Assembly (NCBI GenBank): GCA_964607765.1
Contig: CAZSNT010000025.1
Coordinates: 17,543-81,542, forward strand
Direction of reading: 5' to 3'
Length of the DNA: 64,000 nucleotides
Source of the DNA: CAZSNT01 sp964607765
GTDB taxonomy: Bacteria; Verrucomicrobiota; Lentisphaeria; Oligosphaerales; JABHEG01
This document shows positions 7,454 through 15,958 of this stretch, one piece after another; position 1 is the stretch's first letter, and the number at the start of each line of letters is the position of its first letter. Both the position numbers and the translations under genes were made by a program. The notes under the pieces are model-generated. The model was not told the DNA's origin and made no database searches. It saw only the letters and a program-made list of their open reading frames with translations.

Positions 7454-9004
7454 ATGCTGCAGAACAAGTCAAGCCTCTTACTGGGAAGGACTCTGTTGAT
7501 GGGAATGTCGTTGACAAACAGTGCTGCGCTCGCCGCCGGCAAGCCCAACATTCTGATCGTCTATGCCGATGACCTCGGGCACGGGGACATCGCATGCTAC
7601 AATCCCGAGTCGAAGGTCCCCACGCCGAACATCGATCGCCTGGCTGCCCAAGGCATGCGCTTCACCGATGCGCACAGCCCGTCCACGGTCTGCACGCCGT
7701 CACGCTACGGCATCATGACAGGGCACATGCCGTTCCGGCTCGGGTACCGCGGCGTCTTCACCGGCGTCGAAGGTCCCTGCCTGATCACGGAGGACCGGCT
7801 GACGCTGCCCGGAATGCTGCATGAAGCGGGGTACGAAACCGCGCTGTTCGGCAAGTGGCACATCGGCCTGACTTTCCTCAACAGGGACGGCGTACCCGTT
7901 CAACAGGCCACGGACAAGCGCGGCGTAGGTCTCGTCCGGGAGGCGGACTTTTCACGGCGCATCCCGGACGGTCCGCTGGACCGCGGCTTCGACCACTTCT
8001 TCGGCACCGCCTGCTGCCCGACCACCGATTGGCTCTACGCATACATCGATGGCGACCGCGTTCCCGTGCCGCCGGAGGCCGTGCGCGATCGCAGCAAGCT
8101 CCCGAGCCACCCCTATTCGCGCGATTTCAGGGCGGGCCTGACAGCGCCTGACTTCGACTTCGAGGAGATCGACATGGTCTTCCTCGAGAAGAGCAGGTCG
8201 TTCCTCAAGACACACGTGCGGGAACAACCCGACAAGCCGTTCTTCCTTTTCCACAGCACCCAGGCCGTGCACCTGCCTTCGTTCCCGGCCCGGGCCTGCC
8301 AGGGCAAGACCGAAGCCGGACCGCACGGTGACTTCATTCACCAGTTCGACTATGTCGTCGGAGAGCTTCTCAGTACGCTCGAGGAGCTGGGCGTGGCGAA
8401 CAACACACTGGTCATCGTCTCCAGCGACAACGGTCCCGAGGTACAAACAGCCTTGCGCATGCGTGCTGATCACCACCATGACGGCGCGCGCCCCTGGCGC
8501 GGCCTCAAGCGTGATCAGTGGGAGGGTGGGCACCACATACCCATGGTCGCGCGCTGGCCGGGGAAGATCAAGCCGGGGAGCGTCACGGACCAGGTAGTCT
8601 GTCAGACCGATCTGCTGCACACCTGCGCGGCCATCGTCGGCCGGAAACTGCCCGCGGACGCGGCGGAGGACAGCTTCAACATTCTGCCCGTGCTGCTCGG
8701 CGAAGATGGCGGGAGACCGATCCGCCCCTACACGCTGCATCAGACCATCCGACTCGAGCTCGCCATCCGGAGCGGGAAGTGGAAATACCTGGACCACAGA
8801 GGCTCCGGCGGCAATGACTACAGTCGTGGCGAACTCCGCAAGTACGCGCTGCCCGACACGGTGCCCAATGCGCCCGGCCAGCTCTACGACGTGGAGGCCG
8901 ATCCCGGTGAAACCACCAATCTCTACTTCGAACACCCGGAGATCGTGAAGCAACTCAAAGCGCTGCTCGAAGACACGAAGCAGAGCGGCCGGAGCAGACC
9001 ATGA
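7454..9004 (+). CDS. Secreted Cys-type sulfatase
   Basis: The 516-aa protein belongs to the alkaline-phosphatase-like sulfatase family, which hydrolyses sulfate esters. After a hydrophobic leader (about residues 1-28, ending ALAAG) come the metal-binding strand PNILIVYADDLGHGD and the signature VCTPSRYGIMTG, in which Cys80 would be converted to formylglycine. Further marks are LFGKWHIG, the SSDNGPE metal motif, and a C-terminal domain with WKYLDHRG and QLYDVEADPGETTNL. With the GH29 fucosidase downstream it probably desulfates a fucose-containing glycan in the periplasm; substrate is inferred only from context. No dedicated sulfatase-maturating enzyme is seen nearby. Confidence 0.95.
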   Translation: MLQNKSSLLLGRTLLMGMSLTNSAALAAGKPNILIVYADDLGHGDIACYNPESKVPTPNIDRLAAQGMRFTDAHSPSTVCTPSRYGIMTGHMPFRLGYRGVFTGVEGPCLITEDRLTLPGMLHEAGYETALFGKWHIGLTFLNRDGVPVQQATDKRGVGLVREADFSRRIPDGPLDRGFDHFFGTACCPTTDWLYAYIDGDRVPVPPEAVRDRSKLPSHPYSRDFRAGLTAPDFDFEEIDMVFLEKSRSFLKTHVREQPDKPFFLFHSTQAVHLPSFPARACQGKTEAGPHGDFIHQFDYVVGELLSTLEELGVANNTLVIVSSDNGPEVQTALRMRADHHHDGARPWRGLKRDQWEGGHHIPMVARWPGKIKPGSVTDQVVCQTDLLHTCAAIVGRKLPADAAEDSFNILPVLLGEDGGRPIRPYTLHQTIRLELAIRSGKWKYLDHRGSGGNDYSRGELRKYALPDTVPNAPGQLYDVEADPGETTNLYFEHPEIVKQLKALLEDTKQSGRSRP

Positions 9005-9100
9005 TCGGGTGACCATCGCGGCAACAGGAACGGATGACGAACGGGAACGTGGTCGAGGAAGAACCACCATGGATCAACAAGAACATCAGGGGTGAAGCAG

Positions 9101-9757
9101 ATGGACAGCAACAGATTTTACGAAAACGACGCCATGAGCGTTGAGCAAGTCAAGAAGGCCTACTTCGACATGTTCGAGCGGTTCAGTTATCCCGTGCCGG
9201 ACGTGCTGAAGGGGGATGATTTCTGGGTCTGTGATTTCATGCAGGGCGACATCCTGGCGCTCGGCATGGGCGGCATCTTCTGGATCAATGAGAAGGGCGA
9301 GTACAAGAGCTCGGGCGCCGGCGCTTACACGGGCCCGTACAAAGATGCGCAGTTCGGCTATCTGTTGCACGAGATCTACCTGTTGCCCGGCCAGACGCTG
9401 CCGGAGCACAGCCATGTCGGCGGGCCCGAGGGTTACCCGCCCAAGATGGAGGCGTGGCAGGTCCGCTACGGCGAAGTCTACTTCTACGGCCAGTACGGGC
9501 ACACTGACGATAAGCCCATCGGCGAGTGGCCGGAAAACGTCCGCCCCTGGGGTTGGGGCAAAGACTGGTTCAAGTCGACTTGCATGGCTCGACGCGACGC
9601 CAAGACAAACCAGATGTACGTCCAGTCCGACCCCGAATCATGGCACGGTCAGGTCGCCGGATCGGAGGGCGCGATTGTGACCGAGGTCGCCACCTACCAC
9701 AACCACGTCACCTTCAGCAAACCGGGCATGAGCTTTGCCAACACAGGGGCGGAATAG
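9101..9757 (+). CDS. Cupin-fold sugar isomerase-like protein
   Basis: The 218-aa protein has a central cupin-like segment, QTLPEHSHVGGPEGYPPKMEAWQVRYGEVYFYG, giving an HxH pair plus a Glu suited to metal binding, and a later YHNHVTFSKPG that could supply the fourth ligand. This arrangement resembles D-lyxose ketol-isomerase-type cupins, which interconvert aldoses and ketoses; the match is by eye and the substrate unknown. The ATG at 9101 with AGGGGTG just upstream is preferred to a GTG at 9092. The sulfatase lies 96 bp upstream and the chimeric FGE-domain gene starts 16 bp downstream, so it is likely co-transcribed in the glycan island. Confidence 0.6.
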   Translation: MDSNRFYENDAMSVEQVKKAYFDMFERFSYPVPDVLKGDDFWVCDFMQGDILALGMGGIFWINEKGEYKSSGAGAYTGPYKDAQFGYLLHEIYLLPGQTLPEHSHVGGPEGYPPKMEAWQVRYGEVYFYGQYGHTDDKPIGEWPENVRPWGWGKDWFKSTCMARRDAKTNQMYVQSDPESWHGQVAGSEGAIVTEVATYHNHVTFSKPGMSFANTGAE

Positions 9758-9773
9758 ACCACAGAGGGGAAAC

Positions 9774-12700
9774 ATGAGCATCCACACACGTTGCATTGCA
9801 GTACCCATACTGGCCCTGATGGCACAGCTCTCTGGCGCCCGGATGTGCGAATTGGGTGACGTTTACGTGAGCGTGCCCGGAAAGGTGAGCGACTGGGCGG
9901 GCTCCTATCAGGCGGCCGTCACAGCACCGGACGCCTGGCGGCGGGAGGAACGAATACAGATAGGCCGGAAGTACAGCGCCCCGATCGGCGGCGACGCACT
10001 CTACATGGTCGGTGCGGTCACGGCGGACGAGGAGTTTGTTCAGGGCCTGAATGTGACTGTGGGGTCGCCTGAAGTGCGCTGCAATGGAGAAGCGCTGGTC
10101 CCGGTAGAGAAGACGTTCTACAAGCTGAATCTGAAGCAGGGCACGAACACGATCGAGTTCCGGTTCGCGAAGCGGAAGAGCTCGAAGCCTGCAGGCAAGA
10201 AAGCCAAGAGGGGCGGCCAAGGGAACTCGGCGAGCCTGCACGTGGTTTTCGTCGATCTGGACTACATCTTCACGTCGGTCGAGGACAAGATCACGTTCGC
10301 GCGCCGGGCCATCACGTTCCTCGGCGAGAAGTACGGTGACTACAAGAGCGACGCTTTCCTCAAAGAGCTTGCTTCGCTGGAAGCGAAGGGCGCATCGGAC
10401 AGCGACGTCGAGGAGTTCCGTTACCGGGCGCTGGTCGCTGACAACCCGGAGCTGGACTTCGACGACGTGCTGTTCCGCCAGTCACGGTCGCGGGGCCTGC
10501 CGAGCAACTGGCGGGGCAACTCACACTACCTGCGCCGCGGGGGTAAGGAGACGAGGCCTGATTTCAGCGACAGCCTGCGCGTCCTGAGTCTGAAGGACCG
10601 TTCTGTCCGACCCGTGTACGAACCCGCCGACAAGAAAGAGGGGCTGATGGATATCTGTCTGCACTACGACGCGGACAGATTCCTCTACTCCGGCGTAGAC
10701 ACGAAGTCGAACACGTTCCAGGTCTACGAAATGCGCATCGACGGGTCGGGCAAGACGCAAAAGACACCGCTCTTGCCCGCGATCGACAGCTACAACGGAG
10801 TCTACCTGCCCAATGGCAGAATCCTGTTCTGCTCAACCGCGTCCCTTAACTCCGTCCCGTGTGTGGGCGGCAAAGACTACGTGGGCACACTGTTCGAGAT
10901 TGGGGCCGACGGCACGGGGATGCGCCAGGTCACTTTCGACCAGGAGAACGATTGGTATCCGTGGGTCAAGGAGAGCGGACGGGTCATGTACCACCGCTGG
11001 GAGTACACGGACAACTCCCACTACTTCACGCGTATCCTGATGGAAATGAACCCGGACGGCACGAACAACCGCTCGATCTACGGCTCCAACTCCTACTGGC
11101 CGAACACGATGTTCTACGCCAAACAGATCCCGGGGCACAGTTCGAAGTTCGTCGCTGTCGTCTCAGGCCACCACGGCGAGGCCCGTGCCGGCGAGCTGTG
11201 GCTGTTCGACTCGGCCAAGGGCGACTTCGAGACCGACGGAGCCCTGCGCAAGATCCCGGGCTACGGCAGAACGTACAAGCCCGGGATCGTGGACCGGTAT
11301 GTCGTGGGCAAGCGCCCGTTGTTCCTGCATCCCTTCCCGGTCAGCGAGAACTTCTTCCTGGTGTCTGCAGTCAAGAAACCAAGTGATCGATGGGGGTTGT
11401 ACCTGGTCGACACATTCGACAACATGATCAAGCTCTGCGACAGCGATCTGTACCAGTTCGAGCCCGTGCCCGTCAGACGCCGCGCCGTTCCGCCGGTGAT
11501 CCCCGTACGCACTGACAGGAAGGCGGGGCACGCGATCCTCTCGATCCAGGATATCTACGCCGGCCCGGGGTTGGCGGGAATCCCGCGGGGCGAGGTCGCT
11601 TCCGTGCGGATCTTCACCTATGGCTATGCGTACCGGATGACCGGCAGCCACGACGCCCTCGCCATCGAAGGGGGGTGGGATACCAAACGCGTGCTCGGCA
11701 CGGTCCCGGTCGAAGAAGACGGCTCAGTGCTCGCGAGAATCCCACACAGTATGCCGCTCTCGATCCAGCCGCTCGACAAGGACGGGAAGGCCCTCCAGGT
11801 GATGCGCAGTTGGCTGGCCGCGCAGCCGGGTGAACTCGTGTCGTGCGTCGGATGTCATGAGCCCAGTCGTGCAACGGTGCTCCCGGTCCCAACGATTGCC
11901 ACGCGCCAGCCCCCCAGAGAGCTGGACGCCTGGTCACAGGCGGGCAGGCCCTACGGCTTCGGGTTCAAGCGCGAAATCCAACCGATTCTCGACAAGTATT
12001 GTGTCGGATGCCACGACGGCTCGAAGGCGAATCGCCCGAACTTCCGGGACGCTGCGGAACAGACGTTCGGCAAGGCGCATTTCGGCAAGTCCTACATGGC
12101 ACTTCACCCCTACGTCCGCCGACCCGGCCCGGAAAGCGATCTGCACATACTGACGCCCATGGACTACCACGCATCGACCAGCGAGTTGTTCCAGATGCTG
12201 GAGAAAGGCCACTACGGCGTGAAGGTGGACGATCGGTCGATGCGGCAGCTGAGCACCTGGGTGGACCTTAACGTGCCCTACCACGCAACTTGGACGCAGT
12301 TCAGCAAGCAGCCCGCCATCCAGCAGTTTGCCAAGCTCACCGTCGAGTACAAGAAACGGTACTCGAACATCGACGATGAGATCGAGTGGATGCCCCCGGC
12401 TCCCGCGGCACGCCCCGAGTTCGTGAAGCCGGCCCGTGAGCAGCGTCCCGCAGCACTGAAGATGGCAGGCTGGCCGTTGCCTGAATCCGCAACAGCGAAG
12501 CCTGAAACCAAGCGGATCTCTTTCGGCAGCGAGACGCTGACGCTGGTGAAGATCCCGGCAGGCAGGTTCGTTATGGGGTCCGTCACCGGCGCGCCGGACG
12601 AGTATCCGCAGGCCGCGGTTCACCTTGAGACCCCGTTCTGGATATCCACCACCGAAATCACGAACGCGCAATTCCGCCAATTCAGGCCGGAGCACGACAG

Positions 12701-13337
12701 CCGGGTCATCGACCAGCAGTGGAAAGACCACATCTACGCAGGGTATCCGGCGAACAGACCGAAGATGCCGGCGATCAGAGTCACGTGGCACGACGCCATG
12801 GCGTTCGCTCAATGGCTGAGCGAGGAGACCGGGCAATCCGTCAATCTGCCAACCGAAGCGCAGTGGGAATGGGCTGCACGCGCGGGAAGCGATCAGGCGT
12901 TCTTCTTTGGCAGCACCGGATTCGAGCGATTCGCGAACCTGGCCGACAGGAACATCGGCTTGCTCGCCGTCAGGGGCGTCGATCCCCAGCCCGTGTCGGA
13001 GAACAGACGCTCGCCCCTGAACGACTTCGTGCCGCGTGACGAGTCGTTCGACGACGGCAAACTGCTCCCCGACGGCACGGCGCAGTACCAGCCCAATCCG
13101 TGGGGCCTCTTCGACATGCACGGCAACGTGGCTGAGTGGACGCGCTCCAGCTACAAGCCGTATCCCTACAACGCACGTGACGGGCGCAACGATGCCAAAG
13201 CCGCCGGACGCCGAGTCGTACGGGGCGGGTCCTGGCGCGACCGGCCCGCGAGGGCCACTGCATCGTTCCGCGTGGCGTATCAGCCGTTCCAGAGAGTCTT
13301 CAACGTGGGCTTCCGCGTGGTCATCGAAGAGGAATAG
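9774..13337 (+). CDS. Secreted chimera: beta-propeller, cytochrome-c motifs and FGE/SUMF1-like domain
   Basis: The 1187-aa protein has an N-terminal signal sequence, a poorly conserved N-region, a WD40/TolB-like propeller with recurrent D-G-S/T turns (about residues 270-590; related proteins are annotated as hydrazine-synthase-alpha-like), two haem-c motifs CVGCH at 691-695 and 743-747 as in planctomycete-type cytochromes, and a C-terminal SUMF1/FGE-sulfatase domain (about 915-1187) starting near VKIPAGRFVMGS with LPTEAQWEWAARAG and GLFDMHGNVAEW. In the last domain the usual catalytic-cysteine segment after RVVRGGSW reads RDRPARATASFRV and has no Cys, so copper-FGE activity is unlikely. ATG 9774 with GAGGGG upstream is chosen over an earlier in-frame start inside the previous gene. 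Confidence 0.82.
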   Translation: MSIHTRCIAVPILALMAQLSGARMCELGDVYVSVPGKVSDWAGSYQAAVTAPDAWRREERIQIGRKYSAPIGGDALYMVGAVTADEEFVQGLNVTVGSPEVRCNGEALVPVEKTFYKLNLKQGTNTIEFRFAKRKSSKPAGKKAKRGGQGNSASLHVVFVDLDYIFTSVEDKITFARRAITFLGEKYGDYKSDAFLKELASLEAKGASDSDVEEFRYRALVADNPELDFDDVLFRQSRSRGLPSNWRGNSHYLRRGGKETRPDFSDSLRVLSLKDRSVRPVYEPADKKEGLMDICLHYDADRFLYSGVDTKSNTFQVYEMRIDGSGKTQKTPLLPAIDSYNGVYLPNGRILFCSTASLNSVPCVGGKDYVGTLFEIGADGTGMRQVTFDQENDWYPWVKESGRVMYHRWEYTDNSHYFTRILMEMNPDGTNNRSIYGSNSYWPNTMFYAKQIPGHSSKFVAVVSGHHGEARAGELWLFDSAKGDFETDGALRKIPGYGRTYKPGIVDRYVVGKRPLFLHPFPVSENFFLVSAVKKPSDRWGLYLVDTFDNMIKLCDSDLYQFEPVPVRRRAVPPVIPVRTDRKAGHAILSIQDIYAGPGLAGIPRGEVASVRIFTYGYAYRMTGSHDALAIEGGWDTKRVLGTVPVEEDGSVLARIPHSMPLSIQPLDKDGKALQVMRSWLAAQPGELVSCVGCHEPSRATVLPVPTIATRQPPRELDAWSQAGRPYGFGFKREIQPILDKYCVGCHDGSKANRPNFRDAAEQTFGKAHFGKSYMALHPYVRRPGPESDLHILTPMDYHASTSELFQMLEKGHYGVKVDDRSMRQLSTWVDLNVPYHATWTQFSKQPAIQQFAKLTVEYKKRYSNIDDEIEWMPPAPAARPEFVKPAREQRPAALKMAGWPLPESATAKPETKRISFGSETLTLVKIPAGRFVMGSVTGAPDEYPQAAVHLETPFWISTTEITNAQFRQFRPEHDSRVIDQQWKDHIYAGYPANRPKMPAIRVTWHDAMAFAQWLSEETGQSVNLPTEAQWEWAARAGSDQAFFFGSTGFERFANLADRNIGLLAVRGVDPQPVSENRRSPLNDFVPRDESFDDGKLLPDGTAQYQPNPWGLFDMHGNVAEWTRSSYKPYPYNARDGRNDAKAAGRRVVRGGSWRDRPARATASFRVAYQPFQRVFNVGFRVVIEEE

Positions 13338-13427
13338 AGCAGACAGCGCGGACAGACGTGACGTACAACGTAACCAACAGGCAGGATTGCGGGACACTGG
13401 CGGACGAGCACCGCATCGAAGCAGTGA

Positions 13428-13541
13428 CCACGACGCAGCGGTCCCGTCTCCGTGATGCTGTCGACCGAGTTCGACCGCTACTTCCGCAAGACCTACGGCG
13501 AAAGCGCCGTCCCCTACCGACTCCGCGAGTGTAAGAAGTGA
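13428..13541 (+). pseudogene. Possible remnant of an AraC-type regulator C-terminus
   Basis: A short open frame between the chimera and the fucosidase encodes STEFDRYFRKTYGESAVPYRLREC before a stop. This resembles the second helix-turn-helix end of AraC/XylS regulators (consensus SxxYFxRxFkkxxGxSPxxYR). No upstream regulator body is present, so it looks like a decayed or recombined fragment. AraC regulators commonly sit beside GH29 genes in this kind of bacterium, which supports the reading, but the segment is only 37 codons and chance similarity is possible. Confidence 0.4.
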
Positions 13542-13555
13542 GAACGAGGATATCC

Positions 13556-15133
13556 ATGAAACAGAACAGACCGTTGAGCGTCGAGCAGTGCAAGGCCAAT
13601 ATCGCCGCGATGGTCGCGCACATGAACGAGGGCGCCACCGAGGGACCGTACCGCCCGAACTGGGTGAGCTTGCGCACGCACGAGGCGCAGCCGGAGTGGT
13701 TCCTGGACGGCAAGGTCGGCATCTACTTCCACTGGGGTGTCTACGCGGTCCCCGCCCACGGCAACGAGTGGTACATGCGCAAGATGCACATCAGGGACGA
13801 CAATCCGAGGCAGAGCTACTACCAGCACCACCGCGACACCTACGGCGAGCCGAACGAGTTCGGGTACCATGATTTCGTGCCCATGTTCAAGGCCGAGCAT
13901 TTCGACCCCGATAATTGGGCCGAGCTGTTCGTGCAGTCCGGCGCCCGCTGGGCAGGCCCGGTCTGTGAACACCACGACGGCTACTCCATGTGGGACAGCA
14001 AACTGACGCCCTGGAACGCCGGCGACACGGGCCCGAAGCGCGACATCACGGGCGACCTGGCCCGGGCGATCAAGGCGCGTGACATGAAGTTCGTCGCCAC
14101 GTTCCACCACGAACGCTGCCAGAACTGGGTACCGCGCGTCGAAGGCTGGCCCACCACATCCGACGATCCCGTGCTGCAGTTCCTTTACATGAACATCCCC
14201 GAGGTCCTGTTCAACATGATGTTCCAGGCCAAGCTCGGCGAGGTCATCGACAAGTACGAGCCCGACATGATCTGGTTCGACGGGCGCCTGTGCGACATTC
14301 TCGAGCCCTACCACCTCAATTTTCTGGCCTACTACTTCAATCGCGCCGCGGCGTGGGGCAGGGATGTCATGGTCACCACCAAGAAGCTGCAGTACCCGCA
14401 GGACGTGTCCGTGCTCGACTTCGAGAAGGGCCGAACCGCCGCGCTCACGCCCTATCCGTGGCTCAATGACGACACCATCTCAACCGGCAGCTGGTGCTAC
14501 ACCGACACGCTCAAGATCAAGCCGCCCCGCGAAGTGCTGCACGACTTCATCGACTCAGTGGCCAAGAACGGGCATCTGCTGCTGAACCTGTCACCCAAGG
14601 CCGACGGCACGATCCCCCAGGATCAGCGCGATTGCCTTGCCGCGTTCGGGGACTGGCTCAAACGCAACGGCGAAGCCATCTACGCCACCCGGCCGTGGCT
14701 GGGATTCGGGGAAGGCCCAACCCGCATGGCAGAATCCGGCAGCCATCTCAAGAAGGCACTGCAGTACACGGCCGATGACATCCGCTACACACGCAGCAAG
14801 GACGGGCAGACGCTCTACGCGATCGCGATGGGCACGCCGGCCGGCACGCTGGCGCCATCCATCATGCAGGTCAACGCCGCTGCGGATGATGCCCGAGTGG
14901 AGCTGATACACCCGGCCCGGGAACTCCCGTTCGCTGTCGAGGACGGCAGACTGGCCATCACCGTCCCGGACGGTCTGCCGACCGACTTCGCCTACGCCAT
15001 CAGGCTGACCGGCTTCGATGTCGGGCTCACGCCGGAAGCGCAAGCCAAGCGCGACGAAGCCTTGAAGAAGCTCCGGAACGGCCCCATCGATCCGGGGAAG
15101 AGACACCACGACAACATCATGTTCGGACAGTGA
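13556..15133 (+). CDS. Alpha-L-fucosidase, GH29 family
   Basis: GH29 enzymes are retaining exo-fucosidases. The 525-aa product shows the family start WFLDGKVGIYFHWGVYAVPAHGNEWYMRKM, the substrate-pocket segment GARWAGPVCEHHDGYSMWDS, and VIDKYEPDMIWFDGRL, where Asp242 aligns with the catalytic nucleophile. After NGHLLLNLSPKADG a C-terminal beta-domain follows. No signal peptide is evident, so it may act in the cytoplasm on imported oligosaccharides or be exported in an unrecognised way. ATG 13556 has ACGAGGA about 6 nt upstream; a GTG 18 bp earlier is less likely. Confidence 0.93.
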   Translation: MKQNRPLSVEQCKANIAAMVAHMNEGATEGPYRPNWVSLRTHEAQPEWFLDGKVGIYFHWGVYAVPAHGNEWYMRKMHIRDDNPRQSYYQHHRDTYGEPNEFGYHDFVPMFKAEHFDPDNWAELFVQSGARWAGPVCEHHDGYSMWDSKLTPWNAGDTGPKRDITGDLARAIKARDMKFVATFHHERCQNWVPRVEGWPTTSDDPVLQFLYMNIPEVLFNMMFQAKLGEVIDKYEPDMIWFDGRLCDILEPYHLNFLAYYFNRAAAWGRDVMVTTKKLQYPQDVSVLDFEKGRTAALTPYPWLNDDTISTGSWCYTDTLKIKPPREVLHDFIDSVAKNGHLLLNLSPKADGTIPQDQRDCLAAFGDWLKRNGEAIYATRPWLGFGEGPTRMAESGSHLKKALQYTADDIRYTRSKDGQTLYAIAMGTPAGTLAPSIMQVNAAADDARVELIHPARELPFAVEDGRLAITVPDGLPTDFAYAIRLTGFDVGLTPEAQAKRDEALKKLRNGPIDPGKRHHDNIMFGQ

Positions 15134-15142
15134 GGGCGCGGA

Positions 15143-15943
15143 TCAGTCCGTGGCAGCGGCAGGAGCAGCCGCGGTAGGCGTGGGATCTGCGGCGGGGGCA
15201 GGCGCGACGTCAGCCGGGGCAGCGCCGGCCGTCGGGGACGCTCCCTCGGCACGCAGCCGGGCAACGTCGCTCAGGGCGCTTTCCGCCCGTTTGCTGAATC
15301 TCTCGTCATCGCCTGCCGCGGCAAGTGCCGCCGTCAGGTGTTTCTCCGCCTCGTCGAAGCGGCCGCGGCTCTTGGCGCAGCGCCCGGCGCTGAAGCTACA
15401 CTCGAAACGCATGTCCACCAACGGCCGAACCCCGACCGAGGTCGGCGCAGCCGCTTCCGTGGCAAGCGTCTCGAACCGTTCCTGGGCCTGCGCGATGCGG
15501 CCGTCGGCCTCCATCGCGTAGGCTTCGCCAAGCCGGGCAGTGAGGCGCAGGTGGCTGTCCGGGTAATCGCTCATGAACATGGAGAAGTATTTGGCCGCAT
15601 CAGCGTACTTCTCCTGCTCGAACAGGAGCCTGGCCCGGCGCAGCGACGCCAGCTCGCCGGCAAGCGTCCCGTTGTGCTCACGCGCCACTTCAGCCAGGGC
15701 CTCGAGCCCCTTGGCGCGCTGGAGCTTCACCAGCCCCTTCTCAGCAGCCGATCGTGCGTGAGACCGCACGCCTACGGTAATGAGTACGATCAAGACCACG
15801 GCCAGCAGCACGGTGCCGCCAACCGCCAGGTTCGGGCGAATGACGCGGTCAAAAAACGACGAAGCATTGAGCAGGAAAGAAGCGACGGCTTCCTCGAGGT
15901 CGAACTCCGGGTGTTTCGCCACGGTTCGTGTCTTCTTGGGCAT
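15143..15943 (-). CDS. Single-pass membrane protein with TPR-like repeats
   Basis: The 266-aa protein has a basic cytoplasmic start (MPKKTRTVAKHPEF), one strong transmembrane segment at about residues 41-60 (GGTVLLAVVLIVLITVGV), and a helical region with TPR spacing (ARLLFEQEKYADAAKYFSMF, ARLGEAYAMEADGRIAQAQERF, GRFDEAEKHLTAAL). The tail of about 35 residues is Ala/Pro-rich. This layout is like YfgM-type ancillary proteins of the Sec translocon, which shield exported proteins. It is the last gene of the SPFH/P-ATPase/ABC operon, 15 bp after the ABC gene. Specific role unknown. Confidence 0.8.
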   Translation of the reverse strand: MPKKTRTVAKHPEFDLEEAVASFLLNASSFFDRVIRPNLAVGGTVLLAVVLIVLITVGVRSHARSAAEKGLVKLQRAKGLEALAEVAREHNGTLAGELASLRRARLLFEQEKYADAAKYFSMFMSDYPDSHLRLTARLGEAYAMEADGRIAQAQERFETLATEAAAPTSVGVRPLVDMRFECSFSAGRCAKSRGRFDEAEKHLTAALAAAGDDERFSKRAESALSDVARLRAEGASPTAGAAPADVAPAPAADPTPTAAAPAAATD

Positions 15944-15958
15944 TTAGACGTCCACCAT

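Noticed and set aside
12500..13337. Functional sulfatase-maturating FGE
   Set aside because: The domain is FGE-like, but the catalytic cysteine segment has no Cys, so the activity cannot be claimed.
11934..13397. Minus-strand frame of 487 codons opposite the FGE-domain part of the chimera
   Set aside because: Antisense to conserved FGE-like motifs, with no ribosome site or domain.
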